A stretch of 64,000 nt of DNA from Anaerolineae bacterium (GCA_020848035.1 JADLAX010000032.1:62001-126000), one strand, 5' to 3'. Positions 1-9,034 are shown, counted from the stretch's first letter. Made by a program: numbers and translations. The notes: generated by a model from the letters alone, not told the origin.

Positions 1-338
1 TGGCGCAGGGCATCGGCATCGCGGCGGGCCCGTTCCAAAATGTTGTCCGCCCGCTGCTGCGAGGAGATGGTGATGGCATCGCGCTTCACCAATTCGCCCG
101 CTTCCTGCTTGGCCAGTTCCCGAATGCGCTCGGCTTCTTCCTTGGCCTGGGCCAAAATGCGATCCTTTTCCGCTTCGATGCGGTTGGCCCGCTTTACTTC
201 CTCGGGGACGGCCACACGCATTTGATCAATAATGCTGAAGATGCGGTCTTCATTCACAATCAGGTTAGCCGTGAGCCAAATGCGCGGACTGTCGTTAAGC
301 GCCTGTTCCAATCGATCGACCAGATGTTGAATATCCAT
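1..338 (-). CDS. Coiled-coil protein, ATP synthase subunit B-like (partial at left edge)
   Basis: The reading frame starts with ATG at 338 and runs open through the left edge, giving about 112 visible residues. The first 45 residues form a short N-terminal module; from about residue 50 the sequence is a charged heptad-like helix rich in E, K, R and A (KRANRIEAEKDRILAQAKEE), typical of coiled coils in F-type ATPase B subunits, V-ATPase stalks or DivIVA-like proteins. No membrane segment is visible in the part shown. It follows coaD by 72 bases on the same strand, so it is likely the last or a late gene of the asp23-coaD run. Function is not known; the subunit-B likeness rests only on composition. 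Confidence 0.6.
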   Translation of the reverse strand, partial: MDIQHLVDRLEQALNDSPRIWLTANLIVNEDRIFSIIDQMRVAVPEEVKRANRIEAEKDRILAQAKEEAERIRELAKQEAGELVKRDAITISSQQRADNILERARRDADALR

Positions 339-409
339 ACGGTTATCCCATTTTCTTCACGAAGAAGCGTTTTTTGCCACAAACCGCCGTTATTATAGTG
401 GCTAAACGA

Positions 410-943
410 TTAATCACGCAATGGCACCGGCCGGTTGAACGACTCCCCTTTCTGGCCGTTAAACTGCTTGTACAGGGCGGTCGCCACATTGGGTGGCACC
501 ATGCTGCTGACATCCCCGCCCAGCGAGGCGATTTCGCGTACGGTGGTGCCGCTGAGAAAGGTGTGATCCTCGTGCGTGATCAGACTAATCGTTTCGATGG
601 TTGGGTCGAGCCTTTTGTTGGCCAGCGCCAGGCGAAATTCAAATTCAAAGTCGGAGAAAACGCGCAGGCCGCGCACAAAGACGGTCGCGCCCATCTTGCG
701 GGCAAAGTCTACGGCCAGCCCGCTAAAGCTGGTGACCAGGATGTTGTCCTGTCTGTTTTCACCCAAGGCTTCTTCAATCATCTGTACCCGTTCGTCTACC
801 GAAAAGAGGATCGATTTGGTAGGGATTCGGTGATCGTAAACGGCAACGATGAGCTTGTCGAACAAGCCTGCGCCGCGCCGCATCAGATCGAGGTGGCCAT
901 AGTGAACCGGGTCGAAGGTGCCTGTGTAGAGTGCTGTAATCAA
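410..943 (-). CDS. coaD: Phosphopantetheine adenylyltransferase
   Basis: This 177-residue protein is the length expected for CoaD, which transfers AMP from ATP to 4'-phosphopantetheine in cytoplasmic coenzyme A synthesis. Diagnostic nucleotidyltransferase motifs are present: TGTFDPVHYGH at residues 7-17 (the HxGH signature), RGLR at 91-94 and SGTTVRE at 131-137 (the ISSTxxR equivalent). The start codon is TTG at 943; the choice is supported by AGGAGA about seven bases upstream and by the N-terminus aligning with the family start. It lies between recG and the coiled-coil gene, all on the minus strand. Confidence 0.96.
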   Translation of the reverse strand: MITALYTGTFDPVHYGHLDLMRRGAGLFDKLIVAVYDHRIPTKSILFSVDERVQMIEEALGENRQDNILVTSFSGLAVDFARKMGATVFVRGLRVFSDFEFEFRLALANKRLDPTIETISLITHEDHTFLSGTTVREIASLGGDVSSMVPPNVATALYKQFNGQKGESFNRPVPLRD

Positions 944-965
944 GTGGTTTCTCCTGGGGATTAGG

Positions 966-1033
966 GGCTTGTGGTTAGTGGCTAGTGGTTAGAGGCTTGT
1001 CACCCGCCACTAGCCGCTAACCACTAACCACGA
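966..1033. repeat. Intergenic hairpin built from TAACCAC/CACTAGC words
   Basis: The coaD-recG spacer holds an imperfect palindrome. GTGGTTAGTGG (971-981) pairs with CCACTAACCAC (1021-1031), and GGCTAGTGG (980-988) pairs with CCACTAGCC (1007-1015). Both arms are built from the same short word repeated with small changes. It may act as a transcription pause or mRNA-processing stem between the two genes; no U-tract follows. Confidence 0.6.
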
Positions 1034-1036
1034 AAA

Positions 1037-3586
1037 CTAACTCGCATCTCCGGCATTTTGCCAGAAGCGGGCTACCCGCTGGCGCAGCAGCTGGTGCTCT
1101 GGGCGCGCCAGGTCCGGGTCTTCGGCGGCGATGGTTTGGGCTTCGGTCTGGGCTATCTTAAGCATGCCCATGTCTAGCAGGGAAGCCAGCTGCAATTCGG
1201 GCAGGCCGCTTTGACGACGGCCGAAAAATTCACCCGGTCCACGAATCTCCAAATCTTTTTCCGCCAGGGCAAAGCCGTCGTTGGTTTGGGTGAGAGCTTC
1301 CAGTCGTTCGGTGGCGTCTGGGGTGTCGCTGTCGGCGACGAGGATGCAGTACGATTTGTGCGCCCCACGCCCGACGCGCCCGCGGAACTGGTGCAGCTGG
1401 GCTAGGCCAAAGCGGTTGGCCCCGTCGATGAGCATGACGGTGCTGTTGGGCACATCCACACCCACTTCGATGACGGAGGTGGAGACGAGGATGTTCAGTT
1501 TGCCGTCGTAGAAGTTGCGCATGACGCTTTCTTTTTCGCTGCTGGACAAACGGCCGTGTATTAACCCCACCTGTAAATCGGGGAAAACCAGCGTTTGCAG
1601 CCGCTCGTACTCAGCAACGGCCGCTTTGGCATCCACCTTGTCGCTCTCTTCCACCAGCGGGTAGATGATGTAGGCCTGACGGCCGTTTTCCACCTGCTGA
1701 CTAATAAACGAATAGGCCCGTTCGCGCTCCCGCGTGCGAATCCAGCGCGTGGTGATTTCCTGCCGTCCCGGCGGCATCTCGTCCAAAATGGAGAGGTCCA
1801 GATCGCCATAGATGGACAGGGCCAGCGAGCGCGGAATGGGTGTGGCGCTCATGGTGAGCAGATGCGGGCTGAACTCCCCGCCAGATGGCCCCTTGTCGCG
1901 CAGCGCCTGCCGCTGCTCTACGCCAAAGCGGTGCTGCTCATCGACAATGGCCAGGGCCAGGTTGTGGAAGGTAACACCTTCCTGGATGAGGGCGTGGGTA
2001 CCAATGGCCAGGTCGAGATCGCCCGTGGCCAGGTCGGCGTAGATGCGGGCTTTTTCGGCGGCGGGGGTGCTGCCGGTGAGCAGGCAAACGCGCAGGCCAA
2101 ACGGTGCCAGCAGCGGCTGCAGGCCGTTAAAGTGCTGCTCGGCCAAAATTTCGGTGGGGGCCATGAGGGCGGTCTGGTACCCGGCTTTGGCGGCCAGCAG
2201 CAGCGCGGCGGCAGCGACGACGGTTTTGCCTGCGCCGACGTCGCCTTGCAGCAGGCGGTTCATCGGCGTGTTAGTGGCCAGATCAGCGGCAATTTCCTGG
2301 ATGACACGCTGCTGGGCATCGGTGAGGGTGTAGGGCAGGCTGTTTTGGAAGTCGGTGAGAACGGCCGTATCCACCCCAACGGCCACCCCCGGCTGCGACT
2401 GCCACTCGCGGCGGAAGTTTTGCATGCCCAGCTGGAGCAAAAAGAGCTCGTCAAAAATGAGGCGGCGGCGTGCTTCATGCAGGGCGTTTTGGCTGTCGGG
2501 GAAGTGGTGCTGCTGTAGGGCATCGGCCAGACTCTCCAGCTTTTGCCGGTGGCGAATGCTGGCAGGCAGCGGGTCTGCCACACGAGCGGCCCAATGGTTC
2601 ACCACGCCGCGCATGATGTCGCGCATCCGGTTGCTGCTCAGCCCCTGGGTAAGCGGGTAGATGGGCACAATGCGCCGGGTGCGCAGCGGGTCCAGTTCCA
2701 CCGGCTCCCACTCGGGTGAATTAAAGACGGGGCGACCCAAATATTGCTCCACCTTGCCGCTGAGGACAATTTGCATACCCGCCTTGAGCTTGTCGGCCAG
2801 CCACTGCTGGTTGAACCAGGTGGCCTGCACCTGGCCCGTGCCATCGCTGATGACTGACTGGACGATGACCTGGTTGTTGCGGCTGCGCCGGGCGCGGGTT
2901 TCCCACACGGTGCCGATGACGGTGACCGTTTCACCGTACACCAGCTTTTGCACGGGTTTCATCAGCGTGTAGTCGTCGAAGCGGCGGGGGAAGAGGTAGA
3001 GCAGATCTTCAATGGTTGTGGCCCCCAGTCGTTCAAATTGTTCGGCCAGCTTGGGGCCAATGCCGCGGACGGCCGTTACCGGCTGGGCCAGGCCTTCGGG
3101 GTCTGGGTCGCTGGTTTGCCGTGCGGCCCGGCGATCCCACTTGCCCGGCTTCTTGGGCTTGGCGGGGGCGGGCTGGGTTTCGGCGGGGGCGGGTGGTGCC
3201 TGGGGACGGGCTTTGGATGGCGGGGGCGGCGTGCTGGCCACGGCTTGCGGTTCGGGCCGTCTTTCTGGCCTGGGCTGCGGTGGGGGTGGTGCGGTCTGGA
3301 CAGGGGGGGGGGCTGGCTCTTGCGCCTGGCGCTGCTGCAATTTGGCTTGCAGCTGCTCGATCACTTTGGCGCGCGCTTCGGTACCGGGGAGACGGCCGTA
3401 ATCGGCCAGCACCTCGGCGACCTGTTCTACCAACACTTTATCCATTTCGGAAACGGCCGCTTCACGCGCCTGGCCGACCCAAAAGGTGGCAAATTGACGA
3501 ATGCCGCCCACCACGGCCTTGTTTTTGTAGCCCTGGCTGGCTTCTAAATCCAATACACGCTGCAATCGGGTCAATGCTTTATTCAT
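1037..3586 (-). CDS. recG: ATP-dependent DNA helicase RecG
   Basis: RecG reverses stalled replication forks and processes branched recombination intermediates. The protein has 849 residues, longer than the usual 680-700 because of an N-terminal helical extension (1-85) and a proline-rich linker (about 90-148). After the linker come the helix-hairpin-helix/wedge OB domain (about 165-300), Walker A GDVGAGKT at 448-455, the DEQH box at 549-552 and the SF2 C-terminal helicase half ending in the RecG-type tail. The start is ATG at 3586; no clear ribosome binding site is seen. The gene lies in the fakA-degV-recG order known from Firmicutes and Chloroflexota. Helicase motifs look intact. Confidence 0.96.
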   Translation of the reverse strand: MNKALTRLQRVLDLEASQGYKNKAVVGGIRQFATFWVGQAREAAVSEMDKVLVEQVAEVLADYGRLPGTEARAKVIEQLQAKLQQRQAQEPAPPPVQTAPPPPQPRPERRPEPQAVASTPPPPSKARPQAPPAPAETQPAPAKPKKPGKWDRRAARQTSDPDPEGLAQPVTAVRGIGPKLAEQFERLGATTIEDLLYLFPRRFDDYTLMKPVQKLVYGETVTVIGTVWETRARRSRNNQVIVQSVISDGTGQVQATWFNQQWLADKLKAGMQIVLSGKVEQYLGRPVFNSPEWEPVELDPLRTRRIVPIYPLTQGLSSNRMRDIMRGVVNHWAARVADPLPASIRHRQKLESLADALQQHHFPDSQNALHEARRRLIFDELFLLQLGMQNFRREWQSQPGVAVGVDTAVLTDFQNSLPYTLTDAQQRVIQEIAADLATNTPMNRLLQGDVGAGKTVVAAAALLLAAKAGYQTALMAPTEILAEQHFNGLQPLLAPFGLRVCLLTGSTPAAEKARIYADLATGDLDLAIGTHALIQEGVTFHNLALAIVDEQHRFGVEQRQALRDKGPSGGEFSPHLLTMSATPIPRSLALSIYGDLDLSILDEMPPGRQEITTRWIRTRERERAYSFISQQVENGRQAYIIYPLVEESDKVDAKAAVAEYERLQTLVFPDLQVGLIHGRLSSSEKESVMRNFYDGKLNILVSTSVIEVGVDVPNSTVMLIDGANRFGLAQLHQFRGRVGRGAHKSYCILVADSDTPDATERLEALTQTNDGFALAEKDLEIRGPGEFFGRRQSGLPELQLASLLDMGMLKIAQTEAQTIAAEDPDLARPEHQLLRQRVARFWQNAGDAS

Positions 3587-3714
3587 GTGAACGAGTTTAT
3601 CCTAAAGGATCGTGTCCAATCAAATTTGCTCACACTCATTTTTTTTAGCCACGGATTTCACGGATTTTGGGGATTTTAAAAATGTGTCATCTGTGGCAAA
3701 GTGCAAACATGGTT

Positions 3715-4572
3715 TTACTCGGCGGGGCGGGCGGAAACGGCCGCAAAACCCACCGCCCCCACGCCCAAGTGGGTGCCTACTGCCGGGGTGATGCCTTGAA
3801 TGAGCGGTTTGGCCCCGGCCAGGCTGTTAAACAGGTCGCCGGAAAGCTGGTACAGCTCCTCGGCCGCTTCCTGGGCGTTGACGTGAATGATGGCCAGCCG
3901 CTCAAACGGCGCAAATTCCGCTACCATCTGGAGCATCTGGCTGATGGCCCGTTTGCGGGTGCGCACCTTGGCCGCCGCCGAAATGACGCCGTCGGCAATC
4001 ATCATGATGGGCTTGATTTGCAGCAGCGAGCCGATGCCAAACTGAGCCCAGCTGACGCGCCCGCTGCGGTGCAGCGACTCTAACGAATTGATCATGCCCA
4101 AGACGCGGGTGCGGCTAACTTTTTCGTTGAGCATGGCCAAAATTTCAGCCAGCGTTTGCCCGGCAGCGGCCGCTTCGGCGGCCAGCAGCACCAGCAGCCC
4201 CGCGCCCAGGGTGATCTGGCGGGTGTCAAACAGGGTAACCGGGGCAGAATTGGCCGAGGCGGCGGCAACGCGAGCTGTATTGTAAATGGCGCTTAAATCG
4301 TGGGCAATGTGCATTGATAAAATCTGGTTGGCCCCGGCGGCGGTGAGCCGCTCATACTGCTGGGTAAAGGTACCGATGGCGGGAGCGGCCGTTGTCGGGT
4401 ATTGGGGAAAGCTGGCGAGGCGGTTGTAAAACTCCTCGCGGCTAATTTCCACCCCTTCCAGGTAGCTGGCCTGGCCCACGTTGATGTAGGCGGGCACGAC
4501 GGTAATATCGAATTGGTGAGCCAGTTCAGGCGGCACATCGCAGGCGCTGTCGGTGACAATTTTGATGGTCAT
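3715..4572 (-). CDS. DegV family fatty-acid-binding protein (FakB-like)
   Basis: DegV/FakB proteins bind a free fatty acid and present it to the kinase FakA, feeding acyl-phosphate to phospholipid synthesis. The 285-residue protein has the family N-terminus IVTDSACDVP, the PTTAAP loop and the SLESLHRSGRVS segment that shapes the lipid pocket. ATG at 4572 places the family start immediately before MTIKIVTDS; an upstream TTG at 4590 adds six unconserved residues and is less likely. It lies directly downstream of the FakA-like gene, which supports a FakA/FakB pairing. The exact fatty acid bound cannot be told from sequence. Confidence 0.92.
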   Translation of the reverse strand: MTIKIVTDSACDVPPELAHQFDITVVPAYINVGQASYLEGVEISREEFYNRLASFPQYPTTAAPAIGTFTQQYERLTAAGANQILSMHIAHDLSAIYNTARVAAASANSAPVTLFDTRQITLGAGLLVLLAAEAAAAGQTLAEILAMLNEKVSRTRVLGMINSLESLHRSGRVSWAQFGIGSLLQIKPIMMIADGVISAAAKVRTRKRAISQMLQMVAEFAPFERLAIIHVNAQEAAEELYQLSGDLFNSLAGAKPLIQGITPAVGTHLGVGAVGFAAVSARPAE

Positions 4573-4588
4573 AGTTGGAGATCTAAGC

Positions 4589-4640
4589 AACCCTCACCCC
4601 AGCCCTCTCCCTGCCAGGGAGAGGGGGTAACGTTAGGGAG
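4589..4640. repeat. CCCTCTCCC/GGGAGAGGG palindromic repeat
   Basis: CCCTCTCCCT (4603-4612) and AGGGAGAGGG (4616-4625) form a 10-bp stem with a three-base loop, inside flanks CCCTCACCCC and GGGAGGGG that can extend the pairing. A second copy of the same element lies at 16968-17040. It resembles REP-type palindromes scattered in many bacterial genomes. Confidence 0.7.
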
Positions 4641-4643
4641 GGG

Positions 4644-6359
4644 TTATTCTGCCCCTAGAATGTAAAAATAGTATGGCTGGCCACCGGGCAGGAGTTCGAT
4701 TTCAATGTCCTCGTACTGCGCTTCGATTTGTTCGGCCAGCTCACCTGCTTCTGCTTCGGAAATGTCCTGGCCGTAGTAGAGCGAGAGCAGTTCGCGCTCT
4801 TCCATGGCCATGGCGGCGAGTACGGCCGTTAACACCCCGGCCAACTTCGGACCAGCGGTACACAAACGGCCGTCCACCAACCCAATAAACTCACCTTCAT
4901 TCACCGACACACCGTCTAACGTCACCGAGCGGGTGGCGCGGGTGATCTCGCCGGTAGAAACTTGCTTGGACGCCTCGACCATGGCCGCGACGGTTTCATC
5001 CAGCTCGCCGTCGGGATTAAGCGCCAGCATGGCGCTGAGCCCCTGCGGCGCGGTTTTGGTGGGTACCACGGCCACGTGTTTTGGGCTGAGATCGCGGGCG
5101 GCTTCGGCGGCCAGGATGATGTTTTTGTTGTTGGGCAGGATGACCACCTTATCGGTGGGCACGTCCTGGATGGCCTGGAACAGCTCCTCGATGCTGGGGT
5201 TGTTGGTCTGCCCGCCGCTGACGACGTAGGAAGCGCCCATGCTGCGGAAAATTTCGGCCAGGCCTTCCCCGGCGGCCACGGCGACCACGCCGACCTGGCC
5301 CGGCTGCACGGTGGGTTTGATGAGGGGAACGGCCGTTGCCACGGGTATGGTCGGCTGCTGCACAATTTCTTCCATCTGCATCTGCATGTTTTCCACCACC
5401 ACGTCGGTGATCTGGCCCAGGCTGATGCCGTAAGAGAGCGGCACACCGGGGTCCTTGACGTGGATGTGGACCTTGATGGTGGTCTCGTCGCCCACCACAA
5501 CCGTGGAGTCGCCCATGGCGTCGATGCGGTTCCGCACTTCGGTGACATTCAGATTTTCACCCATCAGGATGAACTGCACGTCATATGGATTTTCAATCGA
5601 GCCGCCGTCGGGCATGGCCAATTCTTGCGCCGACATCGGGCGATTGGTTGCGACATGATTGCTGCTGGGAACGGCCGTCAACATCAGCTCATTCATCTTG
5701 CCGTAAACGTAATTCAGCATGCCTTCTAAAATGTAGACCAGCCCCTGCCCGCCCGAATCGACGACCCCTGCTTGCTTGAGGATCGCCAGCTGATCGGGCG
5801 TGCGTTCCAGCGCTTGCCTGGACCGTTCCAGCACCCGTTCCAGCAAAAAGCGCAGGTCGCGGCTCTTTTTGGCGGCGTCGGCGGCTTCGCTGGCCCCTTC
5901 GCGAATGACGGTGAGGATGGTGCCTTCGACGGGTTTCATGACGCCGCTGTAGGCGGTGTCAGCGGCAGCTTGTAAAGCGTGGGCCAGGTCGGCGGCATCA
6001 AACGTTTCTTTGCCCTTCAGCCCTTTGGCCAGGCCGCGCCAGATCTGGCTGAGGATGACGCCGGAGTTGCCGCGGGCACCCATGAGGGCACCGTGGGCCA
6101 GCTGTTCGGCCACCTTGCCAACGTGTTCTTCCTGGCTGTTTTGAATACGGCCGTAAGCCGACTTCATCGTCAGCAGCATGTTGGTGCCGGTGTCGCCATC
6201 GGGCACGGGGAAGACGTTGAGGGAATTAACGTGTTGGTGATTTTGCTCCAGCCAGGTGAGGGCCGCATACGCAATTTTTTGTAGTTGACGGCCGTTGCAT
6301 TGTAACCATTTCGGGGGCGGGGCGGTTTGCGTCGCCTCTGGTAGGTGAGTTTGTGTCAC
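4644..6359 (-). CDS. fakA: DAK2 domain fatty acid kinase, FakA-like
   Basis: FakA phosphorylates FakB-bound fatty acids. The N-terminal DhaL/DAK2 kinase domain shows NVFPVPDGDTGTNM, which supplies the Mg-ATP-binding aspartates, and GARGNSGVILSQ. The C-terminal half is the DegV-like FakA domain ending near residue 571. The frame extends upstream to 6404, but GTG at 6359 is preceded by CGGAGAAG at a good distance and gives a normal N-terminus, so I take that start. It sits between asp23 and the DegV-family gene, the conserved yloU-yloV order of Firmicutes. Length (571 residues) is close to the family norm of about 550. Confidence 0.92.
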   Translation of the reverse strand: MTQTHLPEATQTAPPPKWLQCNGRQLQKIAYAALTWLEQNHQHVNSLNVFPVPDGDTGTNMLLTMKSAYGRIQNSQEEHVGKVAEQLAHGALMGARGNSGVILSQIWRGLAKGLKGKETFDAADLAHALQAAADTAYSGVMKPVEGTILTVIREGASEAADAAKKSRDLRFLLERVLERSRQALERTPDQLAILKQAGVVDSGGQGLVYILEGMLNYVYGKMNELMLTAVPSSNHVATNRPMSAQELAMPDGGSIENPYDVQFILMGENLNVTEVRNRIDAMGDSTVVVGDETTIKVHIHVKDPGVPLSYGISLGQITDVVVENMQMQMEEIVQQPTIPVATAVPLIKPTVQPGQVGVVAVAAGEGLAEIFRSMGASYVVSGGQTNNPSIEELFQAIQDVPTDKVVILPNNKNIILAAEAARDLSPKHVAVVPTKTAPQGLSAMLALNPDGELDETVAAMVEASKQVSTGEITRATRSVTLDGVSVNEGEFIGLVDGRLCTAGPKLAGVLTAVLAAMAMEERELLSLYYGQDISEAEAGELAEQIEAQYEDIEIELLPGGQPYYFYILGAE

Positions 6360-6377
6360 GAATTCTTCTCCGAACGC

Positions 6378-6463
6378 GCAATTACTTAATGACCAATTAC
6401 TCAATTACATATTTGCTTTCATACAATCGGGTAATTAGGCAATCAGGTAATTGGGTAATTAGC
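6378..6463. repeat. Tandem AATTAC/GTAATT word repeat in the asp23-fakA spacer
   Basis: The spacer contains several copies of CAATTAC/AATTAC followed, about 35 bases later, by GGTAATTAGG, AGGTAATTGG and GGTAATTAG, the reverse complement of the same word. The two clusters can pair to form an imperfect hairpin inside the operon. It belongs to the word-repeat hairpin class seen through the window. Confidence 0.55.
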
Positions 6464-6833
6464 TGTTTTCTTTGCCCATTCGTAAGCCTTGCACAAAAAT
6501 ATTGACCTCGCTCACGGTCATGTCCAGGGCTTTTTCGACGTGGAACTTGACGGTATGCTGAATGCTTTCGGCGACAGCGCGGATGCGGACGCCATACTCC
6601 ACGATGACGTAAACGTCGATTTTGATCTCGTTGTTTTCGATGGTGACGTCGATGCCGCGCTTGCTGTCGCGGGAGAGCAGGTTGGCGATGCCATTGGCTA
6701 AATTTTTATTGGCCATGCCGACCACCCCATAGCATTGGTTGATGGCCTGGCTGGCGATGGTGGTAACGGCCGTTGTCGAAATGTCTATCACGCCAAGGGT
6801 TCCTTTTTGTTCAGCAAATTTATTTGCAGTCAT
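6459..6833 (-). CDS. Asp23/Gls24 family envelope stress protein
   Basis: This 124-residue protein matches the Asp23/Gls24 (YloU) family. It starts with a short tail, then LGVIDISTTAVTTIASQAINQCYGVVG, and has the conserved VYVIVEYGVRIRAVAESIQ and VNIFVQGL segments. Family members are small soluble proteins associated with envelope stress or fatty-acid kinase operons. It is the first gene of the minus-strand run asp23-fakA-degV-recG-coaD, as in Firmicutes yloU-yloV. Start is ATG at 6833. No metal or catalytic residue is known in this family. Confidence 0.93.
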   Translation of the reverse strand: MTANKFAEQKGTLGVIDISTTAVTTIASQAINQCYGVVGMANKNLANGIANLLSRDSKRGIDVTIENNEIKIDVYVIVEYGVRIRAVAESIQHTVKFHVEKALDMTVSEVNIFVQGLRMGKENS

Positions 6834-7178
6834 GGTAACTCCTGAGTGCCAAGTAAGTTACAAAATGTTCCAGGAAAAGGTGCCATCATCAGGCTGCGGC
6901 ACCATCAGCAGAGTGTGTGAACTGCCAATTGTATCATAACCTTTGGCGAAGGCATCACCAGGAGAGTAAACACAAATAGCACGAATGAACGAATGACACG
7001 AATATTCTGATAATTGGATATTCAGGATTTCATGGGGTCTGGCGTGAAACGTGAAACGTGACATCACTCTGGTCACGTTTCACGTTTCACGCATCACGGG
7101 ATGTAAACCCCTGAATTCCTAAAGAGCCTAATAATTTATTCGTGCCATTCGTCTATTCGTCACATTTGTGTTTACGCT
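6834..7178. repeat. Gene-free spacer with nested palindromes (6966-7175)
   Basis: No gene is seen. Outer arms GTAAACACAAAT (6966-6977) and ATTTGTGTTTAC (7164-7175) are perfect inverted repeats. Just inside them lie clusters of ACGAATG/CATTCGT words (about 6978-7003 and 7138-7163). At the centre is a perfect 20-bp stem of GTGAAAC words (7042-7061 with 7073-7092) around an 11-base loop. The central part (7027-7129) is one copy of a dispersed repeat also found at 15351-15452, 53741-53850 and 58008-58066. The asp23 promoter should lie in this spacer but I cannot assign it. Confidence 0.75.
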
Positions 7179-8141
7179 TTATTGCAGAATGGTGGTGAGC
7201 GTGGATCTGGCCCCGGCGTGGTGCAGTGCGGTGCGTACGGCCGTTTCCATCGCCTCATCCGCTACCAGGGCAATCATATTGCCGCCGCGCCCCGCGCCGC
7301 TGAGCTTGGCCCCCAGCGCGCCCGCCGCCAGCGCCGCCTCGACCAAGCTGTCCAGCTCCGGCGAGGACACCGTCATTTTTTGCAGCCAGCCGTGGTTTTC
7401 CGTCATCAGCTGGCCGATCTGGGTGATGTTGCCCGTTTCGATGGCCAGCCGCGCGGTTTGGGCGATACGGCCGCACGCATCAAAAATCTCGGTAAAGGTG
7501 GCGGGCTGCGCTTCGTACTGGCGGCGCACGTCGCCCACGGCGATTTTGGTGCTGCTGGGCACCCCCGTGTCGGCCACCACAAAACGCAGCGGCGTGGCCA
7601 CGGTAAACGGCTCAATCTGGTTCTGCGGCAGTTGGCGCACAAACCAGATGGGCTGCTCGTAGGCCACCACCGTGTTGTCGATGCCGCTGGGCGTGCCGTG
7701 GTGAATTTTCTCCACCTCGTAGGTCAGCGCAGAGACACGCTCGTTGGTTTGCAGGTCGGGGCGGTTCAGGTGCATGGCCAGGGCCCGAATGATGGCGGCG
7801 GCAATGGCCGCCCCGCTGCCCATGCCGCTGGCAATGGGAATCTGGCTGCTGACGTAAATCGTTACATCGGGCGGCTGGGCGATGTGCGCGGCGTCCAGCA
7901 CCTGCCGGGCGGCCAGGGCCAGGGCGTCGTCGGGCGGCAGGTCTTGCAGCCGGTCGTGCCGGTTCAGGTCTGGGGCGACGATGTAGCAGGCATTGCTGGA
8001 GGAGTAGGTGATGATGGCTTTGGCCCGTAGTTGGGAGATAGGGGCGGCGATAGCGGGACGGCCGTATACCACCGCATGTTCGCCAAACAAAATTATCTTG
8101 CCTGGAGCCGTCGCTTCAGTGACCGCGCTAAATTTATTCAT
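7179..8141 (-). CDS. mvk: Mevalonate kinase (GHMP family)
   Basis: It phosphorylates mevalonate to mevalonate 5-phosphate in isoprenoid synthesis. The 320-residue protein carries GHMP kinase motifs: APGKIILFGEHAVVYG (12-27), the ATP-binding PIASGMGSGAA (about 102-112), the mevalonate-kinase-type TPSGIDN (150-156) with the catalytic aspartate, and C-terminal KLSGAGRGGNMIAL. ATG at 8141 gives the normal start; a TTG two codons earlier (8147) is less likely. It starts two bases after the stop of the UbiA gene, so the two are translationally coupled. The other mevalonate-pathway genes are not in the window. Confidence 0.94.
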   Translation of the reverse strand: MNKFSAVTEATAPGKIILFGEHAVVYGRPAIAAPISQLRAKAIITYSSSNACYIVAPDLNRHDRLQDLPPDDALALAARQVLDAAHIAQPPDVTIYVSSQIPIASGMGSGAAIAAAIIRALAMHLNRPDLQTNERVSALTYEVEKIHHGTPSGIDNTVVAYEQPIWFVRQLPQNQIEPFTVATPLRFVVADTGVPSSTKIAVGDVRRQYEAQPATFTEIFDACGRIAQTARLAIETGNITQIGQLMTENHGWLQKMTVSSPELDSLVEAALAAGALGAKLSGAGRGGNMIALVADEAMETAVRTALHHAGARSTLTTILQ

Positions 8142-8143
8142 CG

Positions 8144-9034
8144 TCAAAAAATGTAAAGGGTGAGGAATACCACGATGGCAAAGCCAACCAGCGACAGCTG
8201 AAAGGAGCGATCTCGCAGCAAAATATCTTCCGGTGCGCCGCCCATCGCCCGTACGTGGATCAGGTAAAGATAGCGGAAAATCCCGTACAGCACGAAGGGG
8301 ATTGTCAGCATCATCAGGTGGTTTTCCGGCAAACCTTCCGCCAAAAACGTGTACAGGCTGTACGATACCACCGCGCTGGTGGTCACCATGCCCAGCATCC
8401 GGTCAATCAGGTCGAGATTGTACTCTTTCAGAATCGCCCGGTGGCTGTCGGCGTTGTCACCCAGCAGGGTCAGCTCATGCCGCCGCTTGCCCAGCACCAT
8501 AAACAGCGCCAAAAAGCCGCCAAACAGGTAGAGCCACGGCGAAAAGCGCTGCACATCGATGACCGTCACCCCCGCCGCAATGCGCAGCACAAAACCAGCG
8601 GTCACAATGGAGATGTCTAGCAGCACGACGTGCTTGAGCCAGAAGGAGTAGGCAATTTGGCTGAGCAAATAGGCCAGCAGCACCAAACCAAACTGCCAGT
8701 TCAGCAAAAATCCCGCCGCCAAACTACCGATGGCAAAAAATACGGCCGCTGCCAACGCCACCTGTAGATTAAGCTCGCCCGCCGGTAACGGCCGATTTTT
8801 CTTAATCGGATGCTGGCGATCGTTTTCAATGTCCGCCAGGTCGTTCATGATGTAGACGGCGCTGGACATGAGGCACAGCAGCACAAACGCGCCAATCGTG
8901 GGCAGCAGGCTTGGCAGCTGAAGCAACTTGCCATCAAAAAACAGGGCGACGAAGACAAATCCATTTTTGGTCCACTGGCGCGGACGCATCGTTTTCAGCA
9001 AAGGTAACAGCAAGGAAATCTCTCCAAAATTCAC
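8144..9034 (-). CDS. UbiA-type prenyltransferase, decaprenyl-phosphate phosphoribosyltransferase-like
   Basis: The protein is an integral membrane prenyltransferase of the UbiA superfamily with about eight hydrophobic segments. The Mg-diphosphate motif NDLADIEND lies at residues 64-72, followed by KKNRPLPAG, a pattern typical of the decaprenyl-phosphate phosphoribosyltransferase (Rv3806c-like) branch. That enzyme makes polyprenyl-phosphoryl ribose for cell-envelope glycans. A GTG at 9034 is used as start; an internal ATG at residue 16 would also keep the whole catalytic core. It is coupled to mevalonate kinase, which fits isoprenoid-lipid use, but DprE1/DprE2-like epimerase partners are not seen nearby. 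Confidence 0.85.
   Translation of the reverse strand: MNFGEISLLLPLLKTMRPRQWTKNGFVFVALFFDGKLLQLPSLLPTIGAFVLLCLMSSAVYIMNDLADIENDRQHPIKKNRPLPAGELNLQVALAAAVFFAIGSLAAGFLLNWQFGLVLLAYLLSQIAYSFWLKHVVLLDISIVTAGFVLRIAAGVTVIDVQRFSPWLYLFGGFLALFMVLGKRRHELTLLGDNADSHRAILKEYNLDLIDRMLGMVTTSAVVSYSLYTFLAEGLPENHLMMLTIPFVLYGIFRYLYLIHVRAMGGAPEDILLRDRSFQLSLVGFAIVVFLTLYIF

Noticed and set aside
40..225. Plus-strand open frame opposite the coiled-coil gene
   Set aside because: Serine/arginine-rich antisense shadow of the minus-strand coiled-coil frame, with no ribosome binding site.
3589..3714. Structured leader or promoter upstream of recG
   Set aside because: TTGGAC and AT-rich bases occur but spacing does not fit a -35/-10 pair; only ACGGATTT word repeats are clear.
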